From assembly GCA_900537125.1 (NCBI GenBank), contig UNRJ01000002.1, forward strand, positions 496,001-560,000: 64,000 nt of DNA, given 5' to 3'. The notes beneath the pieces were generated by a model, which was given only the letters and a program-made list of their open reading frames with translations, did not search any database and was not told the DNA's origin. Made by a program: the position numbers and the translations under genes. Positions 7,415 through 15,956 of the stretch are shown here, in pieces; the first letter of the stretch is position 1; each line of letters starts with the position of its first letter. Source of the DNA: Rhodobacteraceae bacterium Alg238-R152. Its GTDB lineage: Bacteria; Pseudomonadota; Alphaproteobacteria; Rhodobacterales; Rhodobacteraceae.

Positions 7415-8941
7415 TCAGGTATAGCTGCGGATTGCGAGACGGCGAATTTTTTCCAGGCGCTCAGCTCGCGCAGCCAATTGCGCGGCGCGGTTGGGATCCG
7501 GAGTGTAGCTTGCAGAAGTGCGTGTTTTGAGCGTGGCGGCAGCCTCAACGACGCTGTTGGACCAGCCCATCAGGGGCGCGGCCAGTGTTGCGGTGCCGAG
7601 CATACCGGCGTGGCGAGCAGAACAAACCCGGATGTCGCGGTTGAGCGCGTCAGCCAGAGTTTGGGCAAAAACCGGATCAGAGGCAACCCCCCCAACAATA
7701 GAAACCGGGCCGGTGGTTTGTGCGCCTTTTTCGCGGGAGACTTTGGACATGGCCCAACGCAGATTGAGCACGACGCCTTCGATGGCGGCGCGGCGTAGGG
7801 CATTTTTGTCGTGATGCAGGCTAAGGCCATGAAATGTGCCACGTAGGGCGGAGTTGTCGACAGGCACGCGTTCTCCGGCAAGCCAGGGCAGGAAAAACGG
7901 ATCGTCATCCTGTGGAGTGCCAATGTTGGCAAAACGGGTGTCTTTGGCACCGTTGCCGGTGAGTTGGCAGACCCAATCGAGGGCCGAGCCAGCGTTTTCC
8001 TGACTGGCGATCAGTAGGGGGCGATAGTTCAGGCCCGAAGTGATGGTGGCATAAGAATGCGCCACCGACAGGCGGCGGTTGGGGAAGAAACCTGCGATCC
8101 AGGCGGAGGTGGCAACCGAGATGTGCAACGCGCCATCCGTCACTTCGCCAGAACCAAGGGCAGAGGCCATGACGTCCGATGTGCCGCCGAGCACTTTTAC
8201 GGTGTTGGGCAGTCCCAATTCTGCGGCGGCTTGGGGGGTGAGGCTGCCAACAATGGTGTCAGCTTGCGTGATTGGGGCCAGTTTGGTGCTGTCGATCCCG
8301 GTGAGATTGCACAGCGTGTCTGACCAACCTTCGCGACCCAATCGCGTGTCCATGACCCAGCTCAGGTTGGCGCTTTCGGGGCTTGTTGTCATTTCTCCAG
8401 TGGCGCGGTGCACCAGCCAGTCTTTCACATCCACCATCCAGCGGGTTTTGGCGTAGATTTCTGGCTCTTGCTGCATGACCCAGAGCATTTTGGCCGTGGG
8501 GTCCATGCCGTTTTTGGCCGGTGCGCCATTGGCCAAGCGCAGCCAATTGAGCAAGCGTGGCAAATTATATCCGTGCACTTCCGGGAATCCGCCGGTCAGT
8601 TTTGTGCCCAAGGACGCGGCACGTTTGTCGAGCCACGTCAGACATGGGCGCAGCGGGGCACCTGTGGCATCACAACAGACCACACCGCAGAGTTGTGACG
8701 AAAACACCAGTGCCGCGGCACGTTTTGTCAGGTCTGGCAGCTCACGGCGCAAAGTGGCCAGTGCATGGGCCAGTGCGCCCCACCAATCTTCTGGAGATTG
8801 TTCCGCAATGCCACCGGTTTGCAGGACCAGCGGATAGCTTTCTGTGACACGGGCCAAAACGGTGAGATTGCTGTCGACAACGCCCACTTTCACGCCAGAG
8901 GTGCCAAAGTCGGCTGATATGACCAAATCGCCCTGTGTCAC
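7415..8941 (-). CDS. FGGY-family carbohydrate kinase
   Basis: The preferred start is the GTG at 8941, which has GAGG eight bases upstream; a GTG three codons earlier (8950) is the alternative. The product is about 508 residues, normal for FGGY kinases. It has the N-terminal phosphate-binding DFGTSGVKVG, a central LTWLDKRAASLG region like that of xylulokinases, and the C-terminal ATP motif GGVASDPVFAQTLADAL. The family phosphorylates sugars and polyols (xylulose, glycerol, ribitol, gluconate). No sugar-uptake or pentose genes are nearby. It sits inside a lipid operon, between a glycosyltransferase and a CDP-alcohol transferase, so it could phosphorylate a polyol head group. The substrate is not determined. 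Confidence 0.85.
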   Translation of the reverse strand: MTQGDLVISADFGTSGVKVGVVDSNLTVLARVTESYPLVLQTGGIAEQSPEDWWGALAHALATLRRELPDLTKRAAALVFSSQLCGVVCCDATGAPLRPCLTWLDKRAASLGTKLTGGFPEVHGYNLPRLLNWLRLANGAPAKNGMDPTAKMLWVMQQEPEIYAKTRWMVDVKDWLVHRATGEMTTSPESANLSWVMDTRLGREGWSDTLCNLTGIDSTKLAPITQADTIVGSLTPQAAAELGLPNTVKVLGGTSDVMASALGSGEVTDGALHISVATSAWIAGFFPNRRLSVAHSYATITSGLNYRPLLIASQENAGSALDWVCQLTGNGAKDTRFANIGTPQDDDPFFLPWLAGERVPVDNSALRGTFHGLSLHHDKNALRRAAIEGVVLNLRWAMSKVSREKGAQTTGPVSIVGGVASDPVFAQTLADALNRDIRVCSARHAGMLGTATLAAPLMGWSNSVVEAAATLKTRTSASYTPDPNRAAQLAARAERLEKIRRLAIRSYT

Positions 8942-9050
8942 GCAGCTCACCTCAAAAAACAGTCGTCATTAAATAGCGCCTTTCAAAAGGCAAAAAGTCC
9001 TATGTCCGATCTGACATGTGGATCAGGAGTTTGGCAAGGGTGGTAAAGCC

Positions 9051-10169
9051 TTAGATCGGTGCAGCAAGTGCTTGTGCATATAAATTCACGTAGTCCGGCC
9101 CGATGGTGGCCACATCAAAACTGTTGGCGTGGGACTTGGCCCAGGAGGTCAGTTGAGCGCGCCTGTTCGGGGATTGGGAAAGGGTGATGAGTTTCCGCGC
9201 CAATGCTGTGGCATCGCCGGGAGGAACCAAAAGTTCAGAACCCTGACCGGTCATCACTGTTGCATAGCCTTCGTTGGCGGCGGCCACCGGCAGAGTGCCT
9301 GCCGCCATCGCCTCGATTAGGACAAGGCCGAAGCTTTCCCCATGTAATGCGGGGGCGGCAAAAATATCGGCGGAGGCTATTAAGGCGCGGGCGTCGATGG
9401 CGTTGGGTGGGGCACAAAAAGTTACGGTTTTGAGACCTGAGGCTTGTGCACGCAACGCAGTTTCTTCGGCGCCATGCCCGGCAATGATCAGCTCGGTTTT
9501 TGGCGCGGAAGCTTCAACAGCTTGCCACGCATCCAGCAAGACAGATACACCTTTGCGTGCCTCCAAGCGGCCCATGTAGACCACACGAAATGTCTCCGAG
9601 GGCAGCGCTTGTTCCCCCGCAGCACGCCATGCGGAGAGGTTGATAGTTGGCGGTAATATGGCCGGGACTGGATTGGCACCAGCGGCCTCCCATTGGCGAT
9701 AAGGGGCCATCGAGGGGACCACAACACGGCTGATGCGGCGATTGAAGTAATGGCCCACCCGGCGCAGTGCAGCGGACATAGGGTCAAATCCTGCGCCCTC
9801 AGGCAGGGTGGCGTGGAAGGTGGCAATGCTTGGCAGATTGAGTGTGCGCCACATTTGCCAGGGCAAGAGAGGTGTCCAAGGGGTGTGCATGTGGATGACT
9901 TCAGCCCCCCAATCGCGCAGCTCTGACACGGCGGCTTTGATCTCTCCGCGAGTGGCACGGCTGACCTCGAAACTGGTGCCATGGATCGACCAGGGACGGG
10001 CATTGCCGACGGTCATGAGCCCTTCCTCGCAATAATCTGGATCACCGGGGGGGGCCACAATGCGCACCTCATGGCCTTGGCTGCGGCACCAGGCGGCAAG
10101 GTCGCGGATGTTGCTTTGCACCCCACCAGGGCGGTCCATGGCGTAGGGGGTCAGTTGCACAATTTTCAT
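9051..10169 (-). CDS. GT4-family glycosyltransferase of the lipid cluster
   Basis: A 372-residue GT-B enzyme. The N-terminal half has the acceptor-side glycine loop (DRPGGVQSNIRDLA) and the C-terminal half has the retaining GT4 E-x7-E region in GESFGLVLIEAMAAGTLP. It resembles the PimA/PimB-type and other lipid-linked GT4 enzymes in general architecture, but the donor and acceptor cannot be read off. The start codon overlaps the stop of the upstream LptG-like gene (ATGA), so it is translationally coupled into the operon. About 110 nt separate it from the next gene, with a short GCCTTT/AAAGGC hairpin between. A role in adding a sugar to the inositol or ceramide head group is inference from context. 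Confidence 0.88.
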   Translation of the reverse strand: MKIVQLTPYAMDRPGGVQSNIRDLAAWCRSQGHEVRIVAPPGDPDYCEEGLMTVGNARPWSIHGTSFEVSRATRGEIKAAVSELRDWGAEVIHMHTPWTPLLPWQMWRTLNLPSIATFHATLPEGAGFDPMSAALRRVGHYFNRRISRVVVPSMAPYRQWEAAGANPVPAILPPTINLSAWRAAGEQALPSETFRVVYMGRLEARKGVSVLLDAWQAVEASAPKTELIIAGHGAEETALRAQASGLKTVTFCAPPNAIDARALIASADIFAAPALHGESFGLVLIEAMAAGTLPVAAANEGYATVMTGQGSELLVPPGDATALARKLITLSQSPNRRAQLTSWAKSHANSFDVATIGPDYVNLYAQALAAPI

Positions 10170-11317
10170 GCGACGCTCCTTGCGGGGCGGCGGAGGCTGG
10201 GCAGGTAGCCCGCTTGATAAAGTTGCAGAAGCGTGGCGAGGCCAAGGGCAAAGAGTGCGGGTGCCGTGGCAGCCATCATGGGGGGCAAGACATCGCGAAT
10301 GCCAAGTGCCCAGAAGATTTTTACGGCCACCACAGCAAGGTAGCCCACGGTTGCGAGTGCCAATAGTCTGAACGGCGACAGACGGCGGCCTTGGGTGCCG
10401 AGGCTGGCGAGACTCACGCCCAGAAAGGCAAAAATGCCGGGCAGGAAGATCGCCACCTTGCGCACAGCCAAAGCTGTGGCGGCGTCGGGTGTTGTGGGCA
10501 AAGCGGGCGTTGCCTCAGCGGTGACAATCGCACGTGCAGCCGCATTGGTGAGGTAATAGCCATCGATGCCAAACCAGCGCAGCTTGTCGACGGTTAGATT
10601 CAGCGGCATATCCACATGTGCTTCAAAGGTTGGGGGCCTGTTTTGTGCAACGTCCCAAGTGGTTACGTTGGTCAGGGTCCAAACCCCGTCGCGGAAACTT
10701 GGCACTGCGGTTTCTGCGTGCAGAATATGGGTTAGGTTCCGCTGATTGATGCCTTCAAACAGCATCAGGTCGCTCAGGGATGGGTTTTTTCCGCGAACAG
10801 CCGTTGCTCGGAGGGCGCGGGTGTCGGTCAGCATCCATTGCGTGCCCACGTCTGTGTTGTGGTAGCGGTTGCCGTAGTCGCCCAGATTGGCCGCGACCTG
10901 TGCTTGCACGGCGGCGGGGCGCAGCCAGTTTTCACCAACCAGCTGCACAAGGCCCAGAAGCAGCCCAGAGACCAGCAAGGCGATCAGGCGCAGGCTTGGG
11001 CTGGCCCCAGCGGCGGCGAGCACAACATCGTCCATGCGTTGATGGCGCAGTAATGTCACGACGAAGCCACCGGCGACACAGGCCATGGTCAGCAGGCGGG
11101 TAACGATGTCTGTGGACCGGTAGCCGATATAGGGAAACAGAACCTCCCACAGGTTTTTATCGGTGTCTGTGGCCTGTACACGCACGCTGTCGAGCCATTT
11201 GGCGAGGTCGATGCTGAGGGCCACCACCAGCAGGACAAACAGCATGAATCCAATGACCGCCAAATCACCACGCACCATGGCGCGCACCGCCAAACCTGTG
11301 TGCCGCCGCCAGCTCAT
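10166..11317 (-). CDS. LptF/LptG (YjgP/YjgQ)-like permease, second of pair
   Basis: Translated from the ATG at 11317 (MSWRRHTGL), which overlaps the stop of the upstream permease gene as ATGA; the longer open frame to 11440 lies inside that gene. The product is about 383 residues with two N-terminal and about three C-terminal membrane helices around a large periplasmic domain (roughly 115-290). This is the layout of LptF/LptG, the permeases that lift lipopolysaccharide out of the inner membrane. Sequence conservation looks low for a housekeeping LptG, and no lptD/surA-type neighbours are present. It is therefore more likely a paralogue dedicated to the lipid made by this operon. An ATPase (LptB) is not encoded here. 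Confidence 0.7.
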   Translation of the reverse strand: MSWRRHTGLAVRAMVRGDLAVIGFMLFVLLVVALSIDLAKWLDSVRVQATDTDKNLWEVLFPYIGYRSTDIVTRLLTMACVAGGFVVTLLRHQRMDDVVLAAAGASPSLRLIALLVSGLLLGLVQLVGENWLRPAAVQAQVAANLGDYGNRYHNTDVGTQWMLTDTRALRATAVRGKNPSLSDLMLFEGINQRNLTHILHAETAVPSFRDGVWTLTNVTTWDVAQNRPPTFEAHVDMPLNLTVDKLRWFGIDGYYLTNAAARAIVTAEATPALPTTPDAATALAVRKVAIFLPGIFAFLGVSLASLGTQGRRLSPFRLLALATVGYLAVVAVKIFWALGIRDVLPPMMAATAPALFALGLATLLQLYQAGYLPSLRRPARSVA

Positions 11318-12465
11318 GTGCGGTCTCGGTGCGGTGTCATCAACGTTTCGCCGCGCCACAGCAGGTAGCTGAGCGGTGGTCCAAGGTAGACCAGCACAGC
11401 CAGGAGAATGAGCACAGCGGCTGGCACCGTTGCGGACCATTCTGCGAGCACAGCGCGGCTGGCCACGTCACTTGCCATCATCAGCAAAGCGGCCATTGGC
11501 AGAGCCGCGTATCGCCACGGGCCTGTGCCGCCGATCAACAGCGCCACAAGGGCGAGCAGGCCTGCCATAGGCACCATCAGCGCACGTGTGGTCAGGCGAG
11601 TCAGACGGGCTGGCTCATCCCCATTGAGATTGAGGAGATGTTCGGCTGCGCTGCGGGTTTGATCTGGTGCTGGCAGGGCGTCGGCCATCGCAAAAGCAAA
11701 ATTTGCTTGCGCGGTGTTGAACCGGTTGAGCGGTGGGGTTTGCTTGGAGGGATAAGGCGCTTCGAGTACGGCGAGGGACTGAAGCGTGATTGTGTGTGTG
11801 TCGGCGGGGGCCGGGTTGGTGACGTGCCAATCTTGGGATTGGGCCACGCGCCAATTGCCGTAGAGGTTGGGCTGAAACACAAACAGCTGGCCGTGGATGT
11901 GGGTAGAGGTGTCTTTCGCAGGCGTGGCGATGAAGGTGGTGTCGCGGATGGTTTGTACTGCCGTATCTGTGGTGCCGTTTTCAATGCGGGAGAGCACATG
12001 GTTTTTTTGCAACTCTGCCAGGGCGAGGCGTTCGCCGTATTTGGACATTGGTAACAGCAGACCAGCATTGAGGAAGCTGAGCATCCCACCGATCAGGCCA
12101 AGCACCAAGACAAAGGCAATCACGCGCCCCCAGTGGATGCCTGCAGTAGCGAGGATCATCAACTCGCCGCGATTGCGGGCATCTTGTGTGGCAAAATAGG
12201 TGGCAATGAGCAGACCTATGGCGAGGGCGAGATCGAAGATTTCGGGGGTTTTGAAGGTCAGGAGGTGCAGGACGTCGCCTGCTCCGCCGCCAAACCGAAG
12301 GGCGTGTTCCATCAGGGTGGTGAAGCTTTCGGCGAGGAAAATTGCTTCGATCACCAGCAACAGCAACAAAAGACGCAGGATCAGCGGTTTGCCCAAAACG
12401 CGTACAATCGGCAGCCGGGGCATCGGCAGCGCAAATGTGCGTGTGTGTGGGCGGTGTTGGCTCAT
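11314..12465 (-). CDS. LptF/LptG (YjgP/YjgQ)-like permease, first of pair
   Basis: A 383-residue membrane protein with helices near residues 28-50, 75-95, 105-130 and three at the C-terminus, enclosing a periplasmic domain. The cytoplasmic segment after helix 2, NRGELMILATAGIHWGRV, matches the family's conserved GELxALxAxGxS coupling helix that contacts the ATPase LptB. This is the strongest evidence for the assignment. The pair 11314-12465 and 10166-11317 has the LptF-LptG arrangement. The gene lies 40 nt after the CdsA-like gene. A dedicated export role for a sphingolipid or glycolipid is inferred from the operon. Confidence 0.75.
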   Translation of the reverse strand: MSQHRPHTRTFALPMPRLPIVRVLGKPLILRLLLLLLVIEAIFLAESFTTLMEHALRFGGGAGDVLHLLTFKTPEIFDLALAIGLLIATYFATQDARNRGELMILATAGIHWGRVIAFVLVLGLIGGMLSFLNAGLLLPMSKYGERLALAELQKNHVLSRIENGTTDTAVQTIRDTTFIATPAKDTSTHIHGQLFVFQPNLYGNWRVAQSQDWHVTNPAPADTHTITLQSLAVLEAPYPSKQTPPLNRFNTAQANFAFAMADALPAPDQTRSAAEHLLNLNGDEPARLTRLTTRALMVPMAGLLALVALLIGGTGPWRYAALPMAALLMMASDVASRAVLAEWSATVPAAVLILLAVLVYLGPPLSYLLWRGETLMTPHRDRT

Positions 12466-12505
12466 TCGGTGAGTGTCTCTGCCAAGGTGGGGGCTGGCAA
12501 GTGTC

Positions 12506-13393
12506 TCACCACAATTGCGTGACAGTGTGCAGGGCGGTGACGCCGGCGCCGGCGGCGATCCAGCTATCGAGACTGTCCAATAGGCCGCCTTGGCGGGGCA
12601 GAACTTGCGGGTAGTCTTTCACGCCCGCGATACGTTTGTGGCGGGAGGCGGCGAGGTCGCCGGCAATGGCGAGGGCCCCTACAAGAAGCGCGGTAAGCGC
12701 GGTGGGCAGGAGCGGCATGTCGAAAGCGGCGGCGGTGATCAGTGAAAGGGTCAATAGGGCCAAGCCGCCGCCGAGAAGGCCTTCGACGGTTTTGTTTGGG
12801 CTGAGGCTGGGGAAGGCTTTTGTGCGGCCCCACATGGCGCCGAAGAACAGGGCAAAGCTGTCGAAGATTTCCACCATCAGGTAGGCGGCGAGCAAGAGCG
12901 CGGCGAGGGTCGGGTCGACGGTGCCAGAGGCCAGCAGGCAGGCGGGCAGGATTGGGTATACCATAAGGTCAGTATCGATTTGTCCCGGGGTTCTGTCGCG
13001 TTCCTCTCGTAACAGATGGAGCGCGAACAGAAATGCCCAAAACAGAATCAGCATTTGTTTTTCTATCGGGACAAACATTGCCATAAGTGCCAAAAAACCA
13101 GATGAAGTTATTGCGAATAGGATCCTTGGTTTCGATGGGAAGCGCACAGCTTCCATCTCAAATGCAATGCGTGCAACCATTATAGGCATAGCCAGATAAA
13201 GGGCATATGGACCGAGCCAAAACAGCGCCGTCAACACCGCAATCAAGGCGACAGCGGTGCCAAGCGTTTTGCCAAACTCCATCGCGTCTTTCCGGTAGGC
13301 GGGGATCAGCGCCAGCACGGCAATGATGCCAAAACCAAAGGTATAGATGGCGACAATGGCGGTGGTGACTTGCGGCAAGGTCAGGGTGGTCAT
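12506..13393 (-). CDS. CdsA-like phosphatidate cytidylyltransferase
   Basis: A 295-residue polytopic enzyme. The C-terminal third carries the CDP-diglyceride synthase signature: SLSPNKTVEGLLGG, then GDLAASRHKRIAGVKD followed by LPRQGGLLDSLDS. Family members make CDP-diacylglycerol from CTP and phosphatidic acid. As part of a lipid operon that also encodes inositol-phosphate synthase and a CDP-alcohol transferase, it probably provides the activated CDP-lipid for head-group transfer. A second, housekeeping cdsA is expected elsewhere in the genome (normally near dxr/rseP/bamA). Its start overlaps the SDR gene stop by 4 nt. Confidence 0.88.
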   Translation of the reverse strand: MTTLTLPQVTTAIVAIYTFGFGIIAVLALIPAYRKDAMEFGKTLGTAVALIAVLTALFWLGPYALYLAMPIMVARIAFEMEAVRFPSKPRILFAITSSGFLALMAMFVPIEKQMLILFWAFLFALHLLREERDRTPGQIDTDLMVYPILPACLLASGTVDPTLAALLLAAYLMVEIFDSFALFFGAMWGRTKAFPSLSPNKTVEGLLGGGLALLTLSLITAAAFDMPLLPTALTALLVGALAIAGDLAASRHKRIAGVKDYPQVLPRQGGLLDSLDSWIAAGAGVTALHTVTQLW

Positions 13394-14187
13394 TTGGCCT
13401 CGTGCTTGCGGATGATCCGCCGTTGGTGCCAGCGCAGGATCGGCGAAATCAGGCTGCTGAGCCCATTCAAGAGCAGCATTTGTGGGCCCGGCGTGATCAC
13501 AGGTTTGCCGGCCTCCATGCCCTTAATGAGACGTCCGGCCACATCAACGGGTTGCCATAGGCCACCACCTTCGGTGATTTCCTGTGTTGCGGCGGGTTTG
13601 GTGCGTTTTTCGGCTTCCAGCTGCGGTGTGTCGGTGTCCGGGGGGTAGATCAGCGTCACACTGATGTTGGTGTTTTCCAGTTCCAGATGCAGGATCTCAG
13701 CCAATCCGCGCAGAGCAAATTTTGAGGGCGCATAGGCCCCGTAGCCGTAGATACCAAAGAAGGCTGCACCGGAGGCAATCAGGCCAAAGCGGCCCCCACC
13801 CGCCGCCGCCATTGGACCGCGCAGCACGTCGATAAAGGTCAGCGTACCAAAGTAGTTCACCGCCATATGGCGCTGGTGTTGTTCAAACGGTTGATCCCGA
13901 AACAATCCCGGCTCGGCAATGCCCGCACTGGCGATGGCCATATCCGGCGGGCCAAGTTTGCGGATTGCGGCTTTAAGCGCCTCGACAAAGCTGTCGCGGT
14001 TGGCGACGTCGACGGCAAAGACTTCCACGTCTATATCTGGTGCTGCTTCCAGCAGAGCGTCGCGGGTTGCCAGCAGTTTAGAGGCATCGCGGGCAAACAG
14101 CGCAAGGTCATGGCCTTTGATGGCCAATTCCCAGGCGGCGGCAAAGCCAATGCCACTGGACCCGCCGGTTATGAAGGCGGTCGGCAT
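13390..14187 (-). CDS. KDSR/TSC10-type short-chain dehydrogenase (candidate 3-ketosphinganine reductase)
   Basis: A 265-residue SDR with the NAD(P) motif TGGSSGIG at residues 7-14 and catalytic N111, S139, Y152 and K156. Beyond the generic fold it has the segment YPPDTDTPQLEAE at 181-193 followed by KRTKP. I know this as the hallmark of eukaryotic 3-ketodihydrosphingosine reductase (KDSR/FVT1, yeast Tsc10). The AYAPSKFALRGLAE segment is also typical. A hydrophobic C-terminal stretch (about 235-250) and a basic tail suggest membrane association. It would reduce the 3-keto group formed by the serine-palmitoyltransferase-like enzyme encoded in the same operon. Its ATG overlaps the MIPS stop by one base (TGATG). 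Confidence 0.82.
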   Translation of the reverse strand: MPTAFITGGSSGIGFAAAWELAIKGHDLALFARDASKLLATRDALLEAAPDIDVEVFAVDVANRDSFVEALKAAIRKLGPPDMAIASAGIAEPGLFRDQPFEQHQRHMAVNYFGTLTFIDVLRGPMAAAGGGRFGLIASGAAFFGIYGYGAYAPSKFALRGLAEILHLELENTNISVTLIYPPDTDTPQLEAEKRTKPAATQEITEGGGLWQPVDVAGRLIKGMEAGKPVITPGPQMLLLNGLSSLISPILRWHQRRIIRKHEAK

Positions 14188-15299
14188 CAGGCGTCATCGT
14201 TGACAAAGCGCAGCACAACTTCATGCGCGTCTGTGTCTTCGATTTGTTCTGGAGGGTGCTTGAAAAGGAAGGCAGAGGCCTCCGGAATAGGACCTGCCAA
14301 CCCACGGTCCCGCGCAATGCGGGCCAAGCGAATGGCGACCAGCGCTTCGGCGGCGGCGTTGGGGCTGTCCTCTACGTCAAGACGCACTTCGATGTTGGTG
14401 CGTGCCCCGCCAAACAGGCGGCCTTCGAGGCGCACGTAGGCCACCTTGCGGTCCTTGAGCCATGGCACATAGTCTGACGGACCGATGCGGATATCAGTGT
14501 CACTTAACCGCTGCTCCATGGCGGATTGCACGGCCTCAGTTTTGCTTTCACGCTTGTTTGCAAGACGGGCATTTTCGCTCATATTGAGGAAGTCCGTGTT
14601 GCCGCCCACATTGAGCTGATAGGTGCGGTCAATCTCCACGCCGCGCATTTCGGCCAAGTTGGCCAAAGTGCGGTGCAAGATGGTGGCGCCCATTTGAGCT
14701 TTGAAGTCATCGCCAAGAATTGGAACACCTGCTGCGCGGAATTTCTCTGCCCATACCGGATGCGAGGCGATGAACACCGGGATGCCGTTGACCACCGCCA
14801 CACCTGCCTTAAGCGCACATTCGACGTAGAACTCCACCGCCTGTTGCGAGCCAACTGGCAGAAAGATGATCATCACCTCAGCGTTAAGCTCATTTAATTT
14901 GGCGACAACTTGGTCTTTGGTCAGAGCGGCTTCGTCAGAAAGGCGGAAGCTGCGGTCTGCTGGGTTGGCCAGCATATGCGCGGCCACACCGTCCAGATCG
15001 GGGCCACGTAACACGGGAGCAGTTTGGTCCGCCAATTCCGTGTGGAATTGCTCGGTACAGTTGGGCGCGGCAAAGGCCGCTTCGCCCAATGTCTTGCCAA
15101 CCTTTCGGCTGTCGACGTCAAACCCCGCAACCAGCTCCACATTGCCAGGCGTGAACCCTGCCAAGTCGGGGAAACTGACGCCCACAGCCTGGTCGCCAAG
15201 CGCGCGGCAGTAAGACACCCCTTGAATGAGGGAGCTTGCGCAATTGCCTACACCAACAATGACGGTACGGATTGGGGTGGGAATTGGAGAGTCAGTCAT
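14187..15299 (-). CDS. ino1: myo-inositol-1-phosphate synthase (inositol-3-phosphate synthase)
   Basis: A 370-residue NAD-dependent isomerase with the N-terminal dinucleotide fold VIVGVGNCASSLIQGV. Internal blocks typical of the compact actinobacterial/archaeal MIPS type are present, such as LPVGSQQAVEFYVECALKAG, GDDFKAQMGATILHR and LNVGGNTDFLNM. It converts glucose-6-phosphate to inositol phosphate, the head-group precursor of inositol lipids. Its presence in an operon with sphingoid-base and CDP-lipid enzymes is the main reason to call the product an inositol sphingolipid. The gene overlaps its upstream neighbour by 4 nt and the downstream SDR by 1 nt. Assignment is strong. Confidence 0.9.
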   Translation of the reverse strand: MTDSPIPTPIRTVIVGVGNCASSLIQGVSYCRALGDQAVGVSFPDLAGFTPGNVELVAGFDVDSRKVGKTLGEAAFAAPNCTEQFHTELADQTAPVLRGPDLDGVAAHMLANPADRSFRLSDEAALTKDQVVAKLNELNAEVMIIFLPVGSQQAVEFYVECALKAGVAVVNGIPVFIASHPVWAEKFRAAGVPILGDDFKAQMGATILHRTLANLAEMRGVEIDRTYQLNVGGNTDFLNMSENARLANKRESKTEAVQSAMEQRLSDTDIRIGPSDYVPWLKDRKVAYVRLEGRLFGGARTNIEVRLDVEDSPNAAAEALVAIRLARIARDRGLAGPIPEASAFLFKHPPEQIEDTDAHEVVLRFVNDDA

Positions 15300-15952
15300 T
15301 CGGTATAAGCTCCGCCGGAAACGGCAATGGTGTGGGTGACATACAGCCCCGTTTTGGGGTCATTGGTATAGAGGCGCAGGCGCGTGACTTTGGGGAAGAG
15401 GCCGGATTCGTCCACGTCCAGATAGGCGTAGATCAAGCGGTACTCGCGATTGTTGAACTGCGCAAAAAGCGCGGCCGAAAAAGGCCCGGTCTGACGCAAT
15501 ACCAGGGCCTCAGATTTTAGCCCGTTGAAAGAAAACTGCAGTGTGTTTGACGTGTCGGTCTGGCGAATGCGCGTGCCAAAGCCAAAGACACGTTCATACC
15601 ACCGCAGCGACATGACCTGACCCTTGTCCTGAAAACGGCGCCAATAGACCGCGACCGGGGTGTCACTTTGCAAATTGCCATCGGCGTCAAAACGGGCGGT
15701 GTAGACCACCGTGTTGGCATTGATAGTGCGCTGCAAAAAAAACAGTTGATGCGCATCGGTTGGGTGGCGGAACTCTGGGTTCACATGTGGAAGGTGGGGT
15801 GTTTCGCTGCGAGACAATACCGAGAGAGAGGGCCGAGCCATCACAGACACGGACGTCAGGCCAAGGCATGCAAAGGCCAAAATGGCACTTAGCCAGACTC
15901 CCGATATGGCCCGGCAAACGCGCGGTAAAATCGGGTTTGCGTTCCCAGTCAT
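15296..15952 (-). CDS. secreted DUF4833-like protein
   Basis: I chose the ATG at 15952, 4 nt after the upstream stop; an in-frame GTG at 15967 would overlap it. The product is about 218 residues with a basic N-terminus and a hydrophobic segment ending around VSVMA, so a signal peptide is likely. The mature part is mostly beta-like, with spaced motifs FFLQRTINANTVVYTARFD, PVAVYWRRF and LRLYTNDPKTGLYV. This resembles DUF4833 proteins as I remember them, a family of unknown function; the match is not certain. It is embedded between the two committed enzymes of the lipid pathway, so a periplasmic role in handling the lipid is plausible but unproven. Confidence 0.6.
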   Translation of the reverse strand: MTGNANPILPRVCRAISGVWLSAILAFACLGLTSVSVMARPSLSVLSRSETPHLPHVNPEFRHPTDAHQLFFLQRTINANTVVYTARFDADGNLQSDTPVAVYWRRFQDKGQVMSLRWYERVFGFGTRIRQTDTSNTLQFSFNGLKSEALVLRQTGPFSAALFAQFNNREYRLIYAYLDVDESGLFPKVTRLRLYTNDPKTGLYVTHTIAVSGGAYTE

Positions 15953-15956
15953 ACTG

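Noticed and set aside
8951-9050. Intrinsic terminator splitting the lipid operon between the GT4 and FGGY genes
   Set aside because: A GCCTTT/AAAGGC hairpin exists but the minus strand lacks a following T-run, so transcription probably continues.
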